Notes under the pieces: model-generated
The model's database searches: none
The model's input: the letters and a program-made list of their open reading frames with translations, nothing else
What the model was told of the DNA's origin: nothing
Part shown: piece by piece, positions 42,536-52,577 of the stretch
How the letters are laid out: every line of letters begins with the position of its first letter
How positions within the stretch are numbered: position 1 is the stretch's first letter
Virus record (IMG/VR): IMGVR_UViG_3300009499_000123
Location: 1 to 59,656 of that record
Length of the DNA stretch: 59,656 nt
Reading direction: 5' to 3' (one strand)
Origin: a virus
Program-made: the position numbers and the translations under genes

Positions 42536-43008
42536 ACATCACTATCACCCGAAAACAGTCCACGCCCAGCGGCACCCCGGGTCAACTGGTCGCCACAAAT
42601 CCGGCAGGTGAGACCTTTACCTGCAACACCCTGGAGCTACCGTGGCAGGACAACACCCCGGGCGTGTCCTGCATCATCGATGACAGCTACGGCGCGACGA
42701 TCTGGCATTCCGATCATCTCGACTGCGACGTCCTGCGTCTGGAAGACAAGCATGGCCGGCAGAACTGCCTGATCCACTGCGGCAACTTTGCCGGGGACGT
42801 CTCGCAGGGCATGGAAACCCAGGTACACGGCTGCACGCTGGTCGGCAGCCGCTACGGGTCGCTGGTCAATGACGACGGAGATGGGCAACTGGCCATCCTA
42901 GACAGCCGCGTGACGCTGGCCAAACTGGTCGCCTTCGTCGGCAGCGGTGAGCACACCGTCAACTATCAATGGGCGGAAGGCTGTGACCCTGCCGCCTGCC
43001 ACGCTTGA
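42532..43008 (+). CDS. DUF5675 family protein, possible lysis enzyme
   Basis: 158-aa protein with the DUF5675 pattern: 'TFTCNTLELPWQDNTPGVSC', 'RQNCLIHCGNFAGD' and 'VHGCTLVGSRYG', with conserved His and Cys that could form an active site. It lies between two membrane proteins in the position where an endolysin would be expected, and I see no other endolysin in the cassette. Enzymatic activity has not been established to my knowledge. Confidence 0.72.
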   Translation: MNITITRKQSTPSGTPGQLVATNPAGETFTCNTLELPWQDNTPGVSCIIDDSYGATIWHSDHLDCDVLRLEDKHGRQNCLIHCGNFAGDVSQGMETQVHGCTLVGSRYGSLVNDDGDGQLAILDSRVTLAKLVAFVGSGEHTVNYQWAEGCDPAACHA

Positions 43009-43020
43009 GGAGGGAACACC

Positions 43021-43398
43021 ATGGACATCAGTGGCATCGGCACGGCGGCGGAAGCCGCCAAGAGCATCATCGGCATGTTCTTCCCCGACAAGACCGAGGA
43101 GGACAAGGCCAAGCTGGCAGCGACGCTGGCGCTCATTCAGACGCAGACCGATATCGACAAGGCCGAGGCGCAGAGCTCGGACCCGTTGCAGCACTGGCGC
43201 GGGGGCCTCGGCTGGGTGTGCGTCGCGGGGTATTTCTGGAACTTCGTCGGCGGGCCGCTCACGAACGCGGCAGCGGCCGCCGTCGGCCATCCGCTCAATC
43301 TGCCGTCGCTCGACCTCGGACCACTGGCCACGCTCACGCTCGGCATGTTGGGGCTCGGTGGGCTGCATGTGGCGGAGCGGGTGAACGGGGCGGCGTAG
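43021..43398 (+). CDS. Holin of the 3-TM family
   Basis: 125-aa protein with a charged N-terminus ('PDKTEEDKAKLAATLALIQT') and hydrophobic segments around 'GLGWVCVAGYFWNFVGG' and 'LATLTLGMLGLGGLHVAERV', matching the 3-TM holin family. GGAGG ribosome site at 43009-43013. It would permeabilise the inner membrane for host lysis. Confidence 0.8.
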   Translation: MDISGIGTAAEAAKSIIGMFFPDKTEEDKAKLAATLALIQTQTDIDKAEAQSSDPLQHWRGGLGWVCVAGYFWNFVGGPLTNAAAAAVGHPLNLPSLDLGPLATLTLGMLGLGGLHVAERVNGAA

Positions 43399-43463
43399 CG
43401 ATGTGCCAAGCTAGCCTCCCGGCATGGAATCGAGACGGGTGGGTAATTTCACGGCGCCCCGAA

Positions 43464-43496
43464 GCCTGCAAGCCAAGAAATCCTTGGCTTGCAGGC
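43464..43496. repeat. Perfect 14-bp inverted repeat after the holin gene
   Basis: GCCTGCAAGCCAAG and its exact complement flank the loop AAATC. No T-run follows, so it is not a standard intrinsic terminator; it may be a protein-binding site, a transcript-end stabiliser or a bidirectional terminator. Confidence 0.65.
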
Positions 43497-43541
43497 CGAA
43501 CCGAGCGTTCATGTCATCCACAGTCACAACGGAACATAGAG

Positions 43542-43832
43542 ATGGGTATTCGATACAAAAAAGCCATCATCGATGACGTCACGTCGCGTAACATGGACGC
43601 CAGTCTGCAAGACAATTTGCTTGACCTGTTCGAGTCGGCCATGAAGTCGGTAGCCACGACGCTGGCGCGTGAGGCCAAATTCGACACCACCGACTTCGCT
43701 ACCGCCAAGGCGCGCGGCTGCGAGGGTTTCACCCTGCTGGTGAGTCGCGCCCGCGCCGATTCACGAGACAGCTGGTTCGGCGCGTTTCAGCGTGGCGATG
43801 AACGCCTCGACGTGATCGGCCATCTGGAATAA
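43542..43832 (+). CDS. Small protein of unknown function
   Basis: 96-aa protein from ATG 43542 with 'LQDNLLDLFESAMKSVATTL' and a basic C-terminal half. No family recognised. It is the last plus-strand gene of the prophage and converges with the defence operon; the two stop codons are 4 nt apart. Confidence 0.5.
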   Translation: MGIRYKKAIIDDVTSRNMDASLQDNLLDLFESAMKSVATTLAREAKFDTTDFATAKARGCEGFTLLVSRARADSRDSWFGAFQRGDERLDVIGHLE

Positions 43833-43836
43833 CTCA

Positions 43837-44784
43837 TCAGTCCTCCATCTCGGGAACGTCCCAGTCCACCAGACGTGCCTCGCCGGTCTGGTAGAACTGC
43901 TTCACCAACTTCACGTACTCCAAAAAATCCCGGTTCTCCGTGGCCAGTCGGTTAGCCATATCCCAATCGATCTCGTCACGCTCGCGCGCCGGAATCAGCA
44001 CTTGGCTGTCAGCAGGGTTGTCCACATCCAGCTTGATGAAGCCGATGCCGTGGGCGGCGAAGAGCATCCGCAGCTCCTTCAGGGTGTCGGTGCCGCCAAT
44101 TTCCGCCGCAACCAGATAGCCGAAGTTGGCCCACGATGAGTTCGATACGGCCTGAAAGAAGCACTCACGCACGTTTGAACGGTTGATCAGCAGCTTGGCC
44201 TCGAACGACCACAGCTTGGTGCGCTTGTCGGAATACTGGTTGACGCAGTCGCGTACCTCCTGATGCCACTCAGCGCCCAAGTCCTCCATGCCGACCACGT
44301 CCGGGTACAGCCAGCGGTTGCCGTTGGGGCCGCGTTTGTTCGATGACCGCTTTTCGTCGATGCGCTTGGAGAACACGCCGAATTCTTCCCACAGGTATTG
44401 CGACAGCAATGGATACAGCGCATGCTCGTCGATCTTCAAAGCACTCGCATCTGCTGCCGCCGACGTTCCCTCGCTTTCGACCGCTGCCACTTCGGCGCTG
44501 TCTGAGCGCTCCGAGTAGTAGTACCTGCGTGGCCGCCCCTCGGTCGTTTTCAGCTCTGGGTGCCGCGTTTGCATGCGCGGGCGCTGCGAGCTGATCTCTG
44601 CAACGAGTTGCTGCACCAAATCAGCATCGGACTTGATGTAATCGCCCCGACTATTTGCCCGCTTTTCCTGACACTCATCCGGGTAGGTGGCGAATACCCA
44701 CTCGGCGATCTGCCGTGCAGTGAACTTCTCCTCGGGTCGTTCCTTCAGGTAGCCGATGACGGCCTTTGCCAGATTGAGTGCCAT
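43837..44784 (-). CDS. HrgA-like protein (COG2958)
   Basis: 315-aa protein. The first 90 residues form a winged-helix of the HARE-HTH sort ('AKAVIGYLKERPEEKFTARQ', 'IAEWVFATYP'). The C-terminal 190 residues ('LYPLLSQYLWEEFGVFSKRI', 'YPDVVGMEDL', 'SFEAKLLINRSNVRE') contain an acidic-then-E-x-K pattern that could be a nuclease-like fold. COG2958/HrgA proteins are recurrent companions of restriction-modification loci. Last gene of the operon. Confidence 0.75.
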   Translation of the reverse strand: MALNLAKAVIGYLKERPEEKFTARQIAEWVFATYPDECQEKRANSRGDYIKSDADLVQQLVAEISSQRPRMQTRHPELKTTEGRPRRYYYSERSDSAEVAAVESEGTSAAADASALKIDEHALYPLLSQYLWEEFGVFSKRIDEKRSSNKRGPNGNRWLYPDVVGMEDLGAEWHQEVRDCVNQYSDKRTKLWSFEAKLLINRSNVRECFFQAVSNSSWANFGYLVAAEIGGTDTLKELRMLFAAHGIGFIKLDVDNPADSQVLIPARERDEIDWDMANRLATENRDFLEYVKLVKQFYQTGEARLVDWDVPEMED

Positions 44785-44795
44785 TGTTCTTCCCC

Positions 44796-45572
44796 TCAGA
44801 GCCGGAACAGCTTCTTGATTTCATTCTCTGCCGTTACCGGCATGTCATCTTTTTCGTACTGCTTGACGTTGGCCGCGATGCTTTTTGCTCGGGTGATTTC
44901 GTTGTTCACCCACTGCGAGTAGGACGAGTTCGTATTCAGGTTCTCGATGACTGCCAGAAAGTAGTCCTTTTGGTTCGACAGAAACCAGAAGTTCAGGCCA
45001 CAGACCCATTTCTCCATCTCGAAGGATTGGAAAGGGAATCCGGCAGTTGCATTCCAGTACTTGAAAAGCCGAATCGTTGGTTTGATCAGCGATTTATGAT
45101 CTTTGTTCTTTGCTTCGAGCGTGGAGTTGAAGTCGTTCGGGTTGGTGGTCATCCAACCACCGGAGGTATTCGGGATTTGCAATCCGTCGAGCCATGCCAT
45201 CGTTGCTGGTACGAGGTCGAACTTGATGTGATTCAGTTCGAGCAAGATAGTTGGGCTGGACTGCCGGATCTCCGACGAGCCGTAATATTTCTCGACGAAG
45301 GTCTTGAGCCGATTCAAATATGTCTGAGGCGTGGCATTGTTCTCGCTGAAGACGATCATGTAATCGATATCCGAATGCTCGTCCATCGAGCGCGGCAGGA
45401 TGGTTCCCCGCGTCGATGAGCCGAAGCGGAAGTGCCGCTTGATTACACTACTGGCGAAATGCTGCCCGATCCGGGTTTGCAACGTCGAAATGGAGGTCGT
45501 GATCGACGACTGCTCGGTCGACGAAAGCACTGCATTGCTGGCAGTGTCCGTCAGAAAGCTCAATACTGACAT
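44796..45572 (-). CDS. CD-NTase-like nucleotidyltransferase (SMODS type)
   Basis: 258-aa nucleotidyltransferase. The active site is 'FRFGSSTRGTILP' (G51-S52) followed by 'HSDIDYMIVF' (D68, D70) and a third Asp in 'HIKFDLVPAT' (D119). C-terminal helices follow ('WVCGLNFWFLSNQKDYFLAV'). This is the SMODS/CD-NTase layout, which makes cyclic or linear oligonucleotide signals in CBASS-type immunity. Its upstream neighbour encodes a SLATT membrane protein, a known partner of SMODS. The DNA is visibly more AT-rich than the flanking phage genes, suggesting separate acquisition. Confidence 0.82.
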   Translation of the reverse strand: MSVLSFLTDTASNAVLSSTEQSSITTSISTLQTRIGQHFASSVIKRHFRFGSSTRGTILPRSMDEHSDIDYMIVFSENNATPQTYLNRLKTFVEKYYGSSEIRQSSPTILLELNHIKFDLVPATMAWLDGLQIPNTSGGWMTTNPNDFNSTLEAKNKDHKSLIKPTIRLFKYWNATAGFPFQSFEMEKWVCGLNFWFLSNQKDYFLAVIENLNTNSSYSQWVNNEITRAKSIAANVKQYEKDDMPVTAENEIKKLFRL

Positions 45573-45576
45573 CCTG

Positions 45577-46098
45577 TCACTCCTCCTTGTCCACCTTGTG
45601 GGTAGCTTCGCCTTCCTCGATTCCCCTGCGTGCGGCGACGAACGCCCTTCGAGGAATGCTCGGACTCTTCTGGTTCAATTCGTTACGCTCGGTCGCGAGA
45701 GCCTTTAATCTCTCGGACATCTCATTCAGCCGATCCGCCTGAAGTAGTTCGATTTCCCGGAAGAAGCGCACGTCATTTCTGAGAGCTAGGAATTTCCCGG
45801 CGGCGGCACGATGCATTGCCGCGCGTTCATTGGGCTTGAGAAACGTCATAAGCCCCGTCAGCAGCGATGCCAGCAATGCAAATGCGCTAGCCAATTCCGG
45901 CTGGCTCTTTATCAGCGTGGCCCCGGCAATCGCCGCGAGCGCCGTCGCGGGAATGCCCAACCAATAGTTCCGCCTTACCCAGGTGTCCTCAGCGTTGAAG
46001 TGCCCTTTGCTGGAGTATGTCGCATCCTCCTCTATCCGTTCGGCCTCGCGGTGCAGAGCCAAAATCATGGACTGATCGGTTGTTTGAATCTGGCTCAT
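45577..46098 (-). CDS. SLATT-domain 2-TM membrane protein, likely effector
   Basis: 173-aa protein. ATG 46098 is chosen because AGAGG lies 8 nt before it; a GTG at 46107 overlaps that site. Two hydrophobic segments (about residues 46-62 and 68-87) are followed by a long helical region ('FLALRNDVRFFREIELLQAD'), the SLATT pattern. SLATT proteins are proposed pore-forming effectors activated by nucleotide signals from SMODS enzymes. It lies 4 nt upstream of the nucleotidyltransferase. Confidence 0.8.
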   Translation of the reverse strand: MSQIQTTDQSMILALHREAERIEEDATYSSKGHFNAEDTWVRRNYWLGIPATALAAIAGATLIKSQPELASAFALLASLLTGLMTFLKPNERAAMHRAAAGKFLALRNDVRFFREIELLQADRLNEMSERLKALATERNELNQKSPSIPRRAFVAARRGIEEGEATHKVDKEE

Positions 46099-46112
46099 TG
46101 TGTGCACCTCTT

Positions 46113-49100
46113 TCAGGCCAACCCGAAATACCGCTCGAAGTACGCAGCGAGCTTTTCCAGCACCGTCTGTTTCTTGGCTGCATGGCCATTATTCTTTGAG
46201 AATCTCGACACAGGAGGCAGGATTTTGGTGATCGCGGTGCCAGTGACGGGGATGCTCCCGTCGCGGAAAGCGTTATCGATGAAGCTGCGCGTGGCCTCGG
46301 CGTTGAGGTTCTCTTCCGTGATGATGCGTTCCAGCTCCTCGAGCTTCTTCGTTGCCACGAATGCCTGCCATTGCTCGTCCACCTTGAATTTAGTGGTGAC
46401 CGAATCGACAAAATCTTCGATCAGGTCTTTCTTGTTGCGTAGGCCAGGACTGGAGTTGATGGCGCGCTCGATGGTGGCGCGAATTTCCTTGTCGTCGCCT
46501 GTGCCTTTTTTCTTCAGGTACTGCTCGACCAACAGCAGGATGTAGTCGACGTTGATTTCGACCTGTTTGATCAGCTCGATCTCAAACACCACGTCGTCGT
46601 TGATCGATTCTTTCTCGGCATCAGACGTGGCGCGGAATTCCGCGTACAGATTCAGGTACAGGCTTTGGTAGTCCTGAAACTCGCGATCTGTGAGTATTTC
46701 GTTCCCAGCGAAATCGTCGAAGGCCGTCAAGATGTTCTTCAAACGCAAGATCGAGCCGAACAGTTTGATGAACGCTTTCTGTGCCGCTTCGCCGACGATG
46801 GCTTTTCCGAGCGGGAATCCTGCCACCAACTCACCGACGCGTTTTTCGTACTCCTTGTAGTACTCTGCATAGGGCTTGAGCAGCACGATGCCCTTGGCAT
46901 CCTTGTTGCCGAACAGGGCCAGCGCGTCATTGGTCTCCTGCTCCAGATTGCGGAAGGAAACGATGTTGCCGTAGGTCTTGACCGAGTTGAGGATGCGGTT
47001 GGTGCGCGAGTACGCCTGAATCAAACCGTGCGCCTTGAGGTTCTTGTCAGCCCACAGGGTGTTGAGCGTGGTAGCGTCGAAGCCGGTAAGGAACATGTTG
47101 ACCACGATCACCATATCCAGCTCACGTTTTTTCAGGCGCTGCGACAGGTCCTTGTAGTAGTTCTGGAATTTATCCGCCGAGGTGTCGAAGCTGGTGCCGA
47201 ACAAGGTGTTGTAGTCCTGGATCGCAGCTTCGAGAAAATCGCGCGAGTTGGCATCCAGTCCCTCGGTTTCAAATTCCTCTTCACCCAGCAAGCCGTCGCC
47301 TTCTTCCTCATTGGCGGCAAAGCTGTAGATCAGGCCCACCTTTAGCCGTTGTGCCTCGGGTAAGTCTTTTTGCTGCGCGGTGAATTCCGCGTAGTAGCGT
47401 TTGGCGGCATCGATGGAGGCACAGGCGAACAGCGAGTTGAAGCCTGCCAGGCGCTTACCGTCGTGACGGTAGCTGCTGGCGCGCTTGGTCTTCTGATCGA
47501 AGTGCTCGCGAATGTAGCCCACGATCTGCGTGATGCGTTCCGGTGCCAAGAGCGCCCGCTCGGTGTCGATGGCCGACACCTTTTTGTCCTTGATGCCCGC
47601 CTGCGTTTTGATCGTGTTGATGTAGTCGATGCGAAACGGCAGCACGTTTTTGTCGTTGATGGCATCAACGATGGTGTAGGTATGCAACTTATCGCCAAAG
47701 GCCTGCTGCGTGGTACGCCGCAGCGGGTTGCCGGAGGTGCCGGAGTTCTCGGCAAAGATCGGCGTGCCGGTGAAGCCGAACAGGTGGTAGCGTTGGAACA
47801 CCCGGGTGATTTCGGCGTGCATATCGCCGAACTGGCTGCGGTGGCACTCGTCGAAGATCACCACCACATGTGCCTCATACACCGGGTGCTTCTTGTTCCT
47901 GGCCACGAAGCGGGAGAGCTTCTGAATGGTCGTAATGATGATGCGGGCGTTTGGGTCTTCCAACTGCTTTTGCAACACTGCCGTGGAGGTGTTCGAGTTG
48001 GCCGCGCCCTTCTCGAAGCGCTCGTACTCGCGCATGGTCTGGTAGTCCAGATCCTTACGATCCACCACGAACAACACCTTGTCCACGTCGGGCAGCCCCC
48101 GAGCGAGCTGCGCCGCCTTGAAACTGGTGAGCGTTTTTCCAGAGCCGGTTGTGTGCCAGATGTAGCCGCCCGCCGCCACTGTGCCCAACTGCTTGTGATT
48201 AGTGGCGGTGGCGATGCGCTGCAGGATGCGCTCGGCAGCCACGATCTGATAGGGCCGCATCACCAGCAGCTTGCGATCCACATCGAACACACAATATTTG
48301 GTGAGGATGTTGAGCAGCGAATGCTTGGCGAAAAAGGTCTTGGTGAAGCCCGTCAGCTCGGTGATCGGCTGGTTCTTCGCGTCGGCCCACCAGCTGGTGA
48401 AGGAAAAGCTGTTGGAGGTTTTGCTCTTGCTGCGCTTGCTGGACTGCTCCTTCAAATGCCCATCGCGTACGGTGTTGCTGTAGTACTTGGTCAGCGTGCC
48501 GTTGCTGATCACGAACAGTTGGACGTACTCGAACAGGCCAGAGCCCGCCCAGAAGCTGTCGCGCTGGTAGCGATTGATCTGATTAAAGGCCTCACGAATG
48601 TCCACTCCACGGCGTTTGAGTTCGATGTGTACCATCGGCAGGCCGTTGACCAGCACGGTCACATCAAAGCGGGTTGCACGTGCGCCTTCAGATTCGTACT
48701 GGTTGATCACCTGCAGCGCGTTGTTATGGATATTGGCCTTGTCGATCAGGTAGATGTTCTTGGTGCTGCCGTCGTCGCGCTTCAAAACCTGGACGTGGTC
48801 TTCCTGAATGCGCGCGGTCTTTTCCAGAATGCCATCGTTGGCGCCGGCGATGCTGGCCGTGAAGAATCGTTCCCACTCGGCATCGGAAAAGCTGATTTTG
48901 TTGAGCTTTTCCAATTGACGGCGCAGGTTGGTAATCAGCTCAGTTTCCGAGGTCAGGGCCAAGTAGTCATAGGCCTGTAGCTGCAATTGCTGGATGAATG
49001 CCTTCTCCAAAGCGGCTTCGCTTTGATAAGTGGCCTCCCGCACGCTCGGTACATCGGGCAAGAATTCGGCGACGACGGTGCTCTCGTTGGAAAGAGCAAT

Positions 49101-49136
49101 CGGTTCGTAACGAAATGGCTTGAGGTCTTCGCTCAT
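46113..49136 (-). CDS. hsdR: Type I restriction endonuclease subunit R
   Basis: 1007-aa motor and nuclease subunit. The PD-(D/E)XK site is 'TRFDVTVLVNGLPMVHIELK' (E-L-K). The translocase motifs are 'WHTTGSGKTLTS' (Walker A), 'VIFDECHRSQ' (DEAD-like) and 'FTGTPIF'. The C-terminal 170 residues are helical and bind HsdM/HsdS. It overlaps the second hsdS half by 4 nt. Full length, no frame damage seen. Confidence 0.95.
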   Translation of the reverse strand: MSEDLKPFRYEPIALSNESTVVAEFLPDVPSVREATYQSEAALEKAFIQQLQLQAYDYLALTSETELITNLRRQLEKLNKISFSDAEWERFFTASIAGANDGILEKTARIQEDHVQVLKRDDGSTKNIYLIDKANIHNNALQVINQYESEGARATRFDVTVLVNGLPMVHIELKRRGVDIREAFNQINRYQRDSFWAGSGLFEYVQLFVISNGTLTKYYSNTVRDGHLKEQSSKRSKSKTSNSFSFTSWWADAKNQPITELTGFTKTFFAKHSLLNILTKYCVFDVDRKLLVMRPYQIVAAERILQRIATATNHKQLGTVAAGGYIWHTTGSGKTLTSFKAAQLARGLPDVDKVLFVVDRKDLDYQTMREYERFEKGAANSNTSTAVLQKQLEDPNARIIITTIQKLSRFVARNKKHPVYEAHVVVIFDECHRSQFGDMHAEITRVFQRYHLFGFTGTPIFAENSGTSGNPLRRTTQQAFGDKLHTYTIVDAINDKNVLPFRIDYINTIKTQAGIKDKKVSAIDTERALLAPERITQIVGYIREHFDQKTKRASSYRHDGKRLAGFNSLFACASIDAAKRYYAEFTAQQKDLPEAQRLKVGLIYSFAANEEEGDGLLGEEEFETEGLDANSRDFLEAAIQDYNTLFGTSFDTSADKFQNYYKDLSQRLKKRELDMVIVVNMFLTGFDATTLNTLWADKNLKAHGLIQAYSRTNRILNSVKTYGNIVSFRNLEQETNDALALFGNKDAKGIVLLKPYAEYYKEYEKRVGELVAGFPLGKAIVGEAAQKAFIKLFGSILRLKNILTAFDDFAGNEILTDREFQDYQSLYLNLYAEFRATSDAEKESINDDVVFEIELIKQVEINVDYILLLVEQYLKKKGTGDDKEIRATIERAINSSPGLRNKKDLIEDFVDSVTTKFKVDEQWQAFVATKKLEELERIITEENLNAEATRSFIDNAFRDGSIPVTGTAITKILPPVSRFSKNNGHAAKKQTVLEKLAAYFERYFGLA

Positions 49137-49720
49137 GCGGCGTCCCTAAAGGTGAGCAGCCGGTCGCGGTAATGCGCGTACTGCTGGCGGCGTGCCTTGA
49201 TTTCAGCCGGCAGGCCGAAAGAAATATCGTTTACCAGCGTGTCAAATTTATCGAGGATGGCGACGATGCGTTCTTGTTCTTCGAGCGGCGGGACAGGAAT
49301 TGTCAGTTTGGCCAGGCTTTCACCGGACAAACGCTTAACCTTTGCACGGGCGACAAATTTATTTTTCTCAGCATTGAATCTCTCTGTCTGGAAGCAATAC
49401 GACACAAACTTTGGATTCATTGAGTGCTGAAATGCAAAGCAGTCGTCGTGAATCGCAACTTTATCCGCGCCCAGCCAAGCAACGGCCTTGCCGACGTCCT
49501 CAACCGTCTCGCCGACAGCAGCAATAACGATGTCGCCCTGTTGCGCGAAACGCAGTGTTGACACCAGGTCAGCGCGCACATGCGAAACCGCCTGCGTTGC
49601 GGAGGTTCCGTACTGGGTATAAATATCGCCATAGTGAATGCAGCCGATTCCGTCCGGGACGTAATCACCCTTGGTGAATCGGCGGCCGCGCGTGAATTTT
49701 CCAATCTCACCCAAGGTCAT
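49133..49720 (-). CDS. hsdS: Type I specificity subunit, second half (TRD2)
   Basis: 195-aa frame beginning 'MTLGEIGKFTRGRRFTKGDY', which reads as the internal start of TRD2 in a full HsdS (an in-frame fusion would give 'SIRWMTLGEIGKF'). It ends in the conserved helix 'EIKARRQQYAHYRDRLLTF'. The preceding stop codon (49726-49728) is 5 nt upstream, so reinitiation at ATG 49720 is conceivable, with AAGGTGG just before it. TRD2 is clearly similar to TRD1 ('GCIHYGDIYTQYG' versus 'GCIHYGQIYTYYG'). Confidence 0.85.
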   Translation of the reverse strand: MTLGEIGKFTRGRRFTKGDYVPDGIGCIHYGDIYTQYGTSATQAVSHVRADLVSTLRFAQQGDIVIAAVGETVEDVGKAVAWLGADKVAIHDDCFAFQHSMNPKFVSYCFQTERFNAEKNKFVARAKVKRLSGESLAKLTIPVPPLEEQERIVAILDKFDTLVNDISFGLPAEIKARRQQYAHYRDRLLTFRDAA

Positions 49721-49725
49721 CCACC

Positions 49726-50417
<692 letters not shown>

Positions 50418-50421
<4 letters not shown>

Positions 50422-52058
50422 GCTTGTTCTCCTTCCAGATCTGCAACGATGGCATCGATCTGCTCCCTCAATTCCACTTGTCGAGCCACGATGCGGCTGA
50501 TCTCGGCGTTGAGCACCCGGATGTCCACGGCTACGCTAGTGTCGGCCTGCTCGACATAGCTGGACACTGCGATGTTGTAGCCATTGGCGGCAATGTCACC
50601 GTTCTCGACCAGCCGCGCGAAGTGTTCGATGCTCTGGCGACGGGCGAAGGCATCGAGGATTCTTTGCTGGTGCTCGGGCAGCAGCTTGTTCTTATTGCCG
50701 CTGCGAATGAATTCGGCGCTGGCGTCGATGAAGAGCGTGGCGTTGTCACGTTTGGATTTCTTCAGCACGATGATGCACGTGGCGATAGTGGTGCCGAAGA
50801 ACAGGTCGGGCGGCAGCTGGATGACCGCATCAACATAGTTGTTGTCAATCAGGTACTGGCGAATCTTCTGCTCCGCGCCACCGCGATAGAGCACGCCGGG
50901 GAATTCAACAATCGCTGCAGTGCCGTTGACCGCCAACCAGCTCAGGATGTGCAAGGTGAAGGCCAGGTCGGCCTTGCTCTTGGGTGCAAGCACACCCGCC
51001 GGGGCGAAGCGCGGGTCGTTGATCAGCAGGGGGTTGGCGTCACCGTCCCATTTGATCGAGTACGGCGGATTGGAGACGATGGCCTCGAACGGTTCGTCGT
51101 CCCAGTGCGCCGGATCGGTGAGTGTGTCACCGTGGGCAATGTTGAACTTTTCGTAATTCACATCGTGCAGGAACATGTTGATCCGGCACAGGTTGTAGGT
51201 GGTGAGATTGATTTCCTGGCCAAAGAAGCCCTGGCGCACCTTGTCGTGGCCCAGCACCTTGACGAAGTTGAGCAGTAGCGAGCCGGAACCGCAGGCGGGG
51301 TCATAGACCTTGTTAACTTCGGTTTTGCCCGCCACCGTGATACGCGCCAGGAGCTCAGAGACTTCCTGGGGAGTGTAGAACTCGCCGCCGGACTTGCCGG
51401 CAGTGGAGGCGTACATCTGCATCAGGTATTCGTAGGCGTCGCCGAACAAGTCGATGCTGTTGCTGGTAAAGCGGCCCGAGCCATTGGAGAGCGGCAGATC
51501 GCCGATGGCGTCGAGCAGCTTTACCAGCTTTTCATTGCGCTTGGCCACCGTGGGTCCGAGCTTGCTGCTGTTGACGTCGAGGTCGTCGAACAGGCCTTTG
51601 AAATCGTCCTCGCTATCGGAGCCGGTGGCAGAGCCTTCAATGTCGGCGAATACCCGGCTTAGCGTTTCATTGAGGTTGGTATCCAGTCGGGCGCGTTCGC
51701 GCACATTGGCGAACAGTTCCGAAGGTAGGATGTAAAAGCCCTTTTCCTTCACCGTCTCGGCGCGACCGAACTCTGCATCCGTATCGCTCAGGGCGGCGTA
51801 GTCGAAATCTGCGCTGCCCGCCTTGCGTTCCTGTTCATTGAGGTAGCCGGTTAGGTTCTCCGAAATAAAGCGGTAGAACAACATGCCGAGCACATAGCTC
51901 TTGAAGTCCCAGCCGTCCACACTGCCGCGCAGATCGTTGGCGATGCGCCAGATGGTCTTGTGAAGCTCTGCTCGCTCGGTTTCTTTACGACGACTGCGGG
52001 CGTCTGACTCACAGCGATTGTCCTCGCCCTGTTTTATTGCCATTTCAATGTTGGTCAT
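50418..52058 (-). CDS. hsdM: Type I DNA methyltransferase subunit M
   Basis: 546-aa subunit. An N-terminal helical domain ('[20 protein letters not shown]') is followed by motif I '[14 protein letters not shown]' and motif IV '[11 protein letters not shown]', as in N6-adenine methyltransferases of Type I systems. It forms the M2S core with hsdS. 15 nt downstream of the PIN gene, so part of the same operon. Confidence 0.95.
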
Positions 52059-52073
52059 ACTCGTTCTCGTCTT

Positions 52074-52577
52074 TTATGTCTTTGGAGGCTGCGCTGCATC
52101 GAGCGCCACCAACATTTGTTCAGCCGCATCCCACGGTAGACGCCTGCCGTTGAGACGCATCTTGTTCAATGCCGCTCTGGCCACCGCGACCGTGATGCGC
52201 TGCTCGCGTACCATCTCGCCTATCAGCCAGATCGTGCCCTTGACTTCCACCTGCTCGGCGTCCGCCGCTTGTCTCAACGCAGCATCGCCCGTCAACAGTG
52301 GGCATTTCTCGACCTCGGCCAATGCCAGTGCAAACAAGTCGTTGCGGCCTGGCTTGGCGTAGGTCTGCGCCAACATCTGAACGCGCTCAACGCTTTTCGC
52401 CGAAAGCGTTCGCGTCTGCAGGCCCATGTCGAGCAAATGGGCGTGCTGCTCTTCCAGTTCCTCGTAGTACAAAATGTCCGGCACGGCGAACTGGTAGCCG
52501 AGACTGAACATTGGTGCCACCAGATCGCCCACTTCAACATCCATCAAGATGTTGGCATCACTGATTAACAGCAGCAT
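52074..52577 (-). CDS. PIN-domain protein (DUF3368-like)
   Basis: 167-aa protein with PIN acidic residues: 'LLISDANILMDV' (first Asp), 'YYEELEEQHAH' (Glu), 'GRNDLFALALAE' (Asp) and 'LLTGDAALRQA' (Asp). It overlaps the XRE-ImmA gene by 20 nt. PIN proteins of this size linked to ImmA peptidases are common in mobile elements and may form a toxin-antitoxin-like or RNase regulatory pair. Confidence 0.78.
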   Translation of the reverse strand: MLLLISDANILMDVEVGDLVAPMFSLGYQFAVPDILYYEELEEQHAHLLDMGLQTRTLSAKSVERVQMLAQTYAKPGRNDLFALALAEVEKCPLLTGDAALRQAADAEQVEVKGTIWLIGEMVREQRITVAVARAALNKMRLNGRRLPWDAAEQMLVALDAAQPPKT

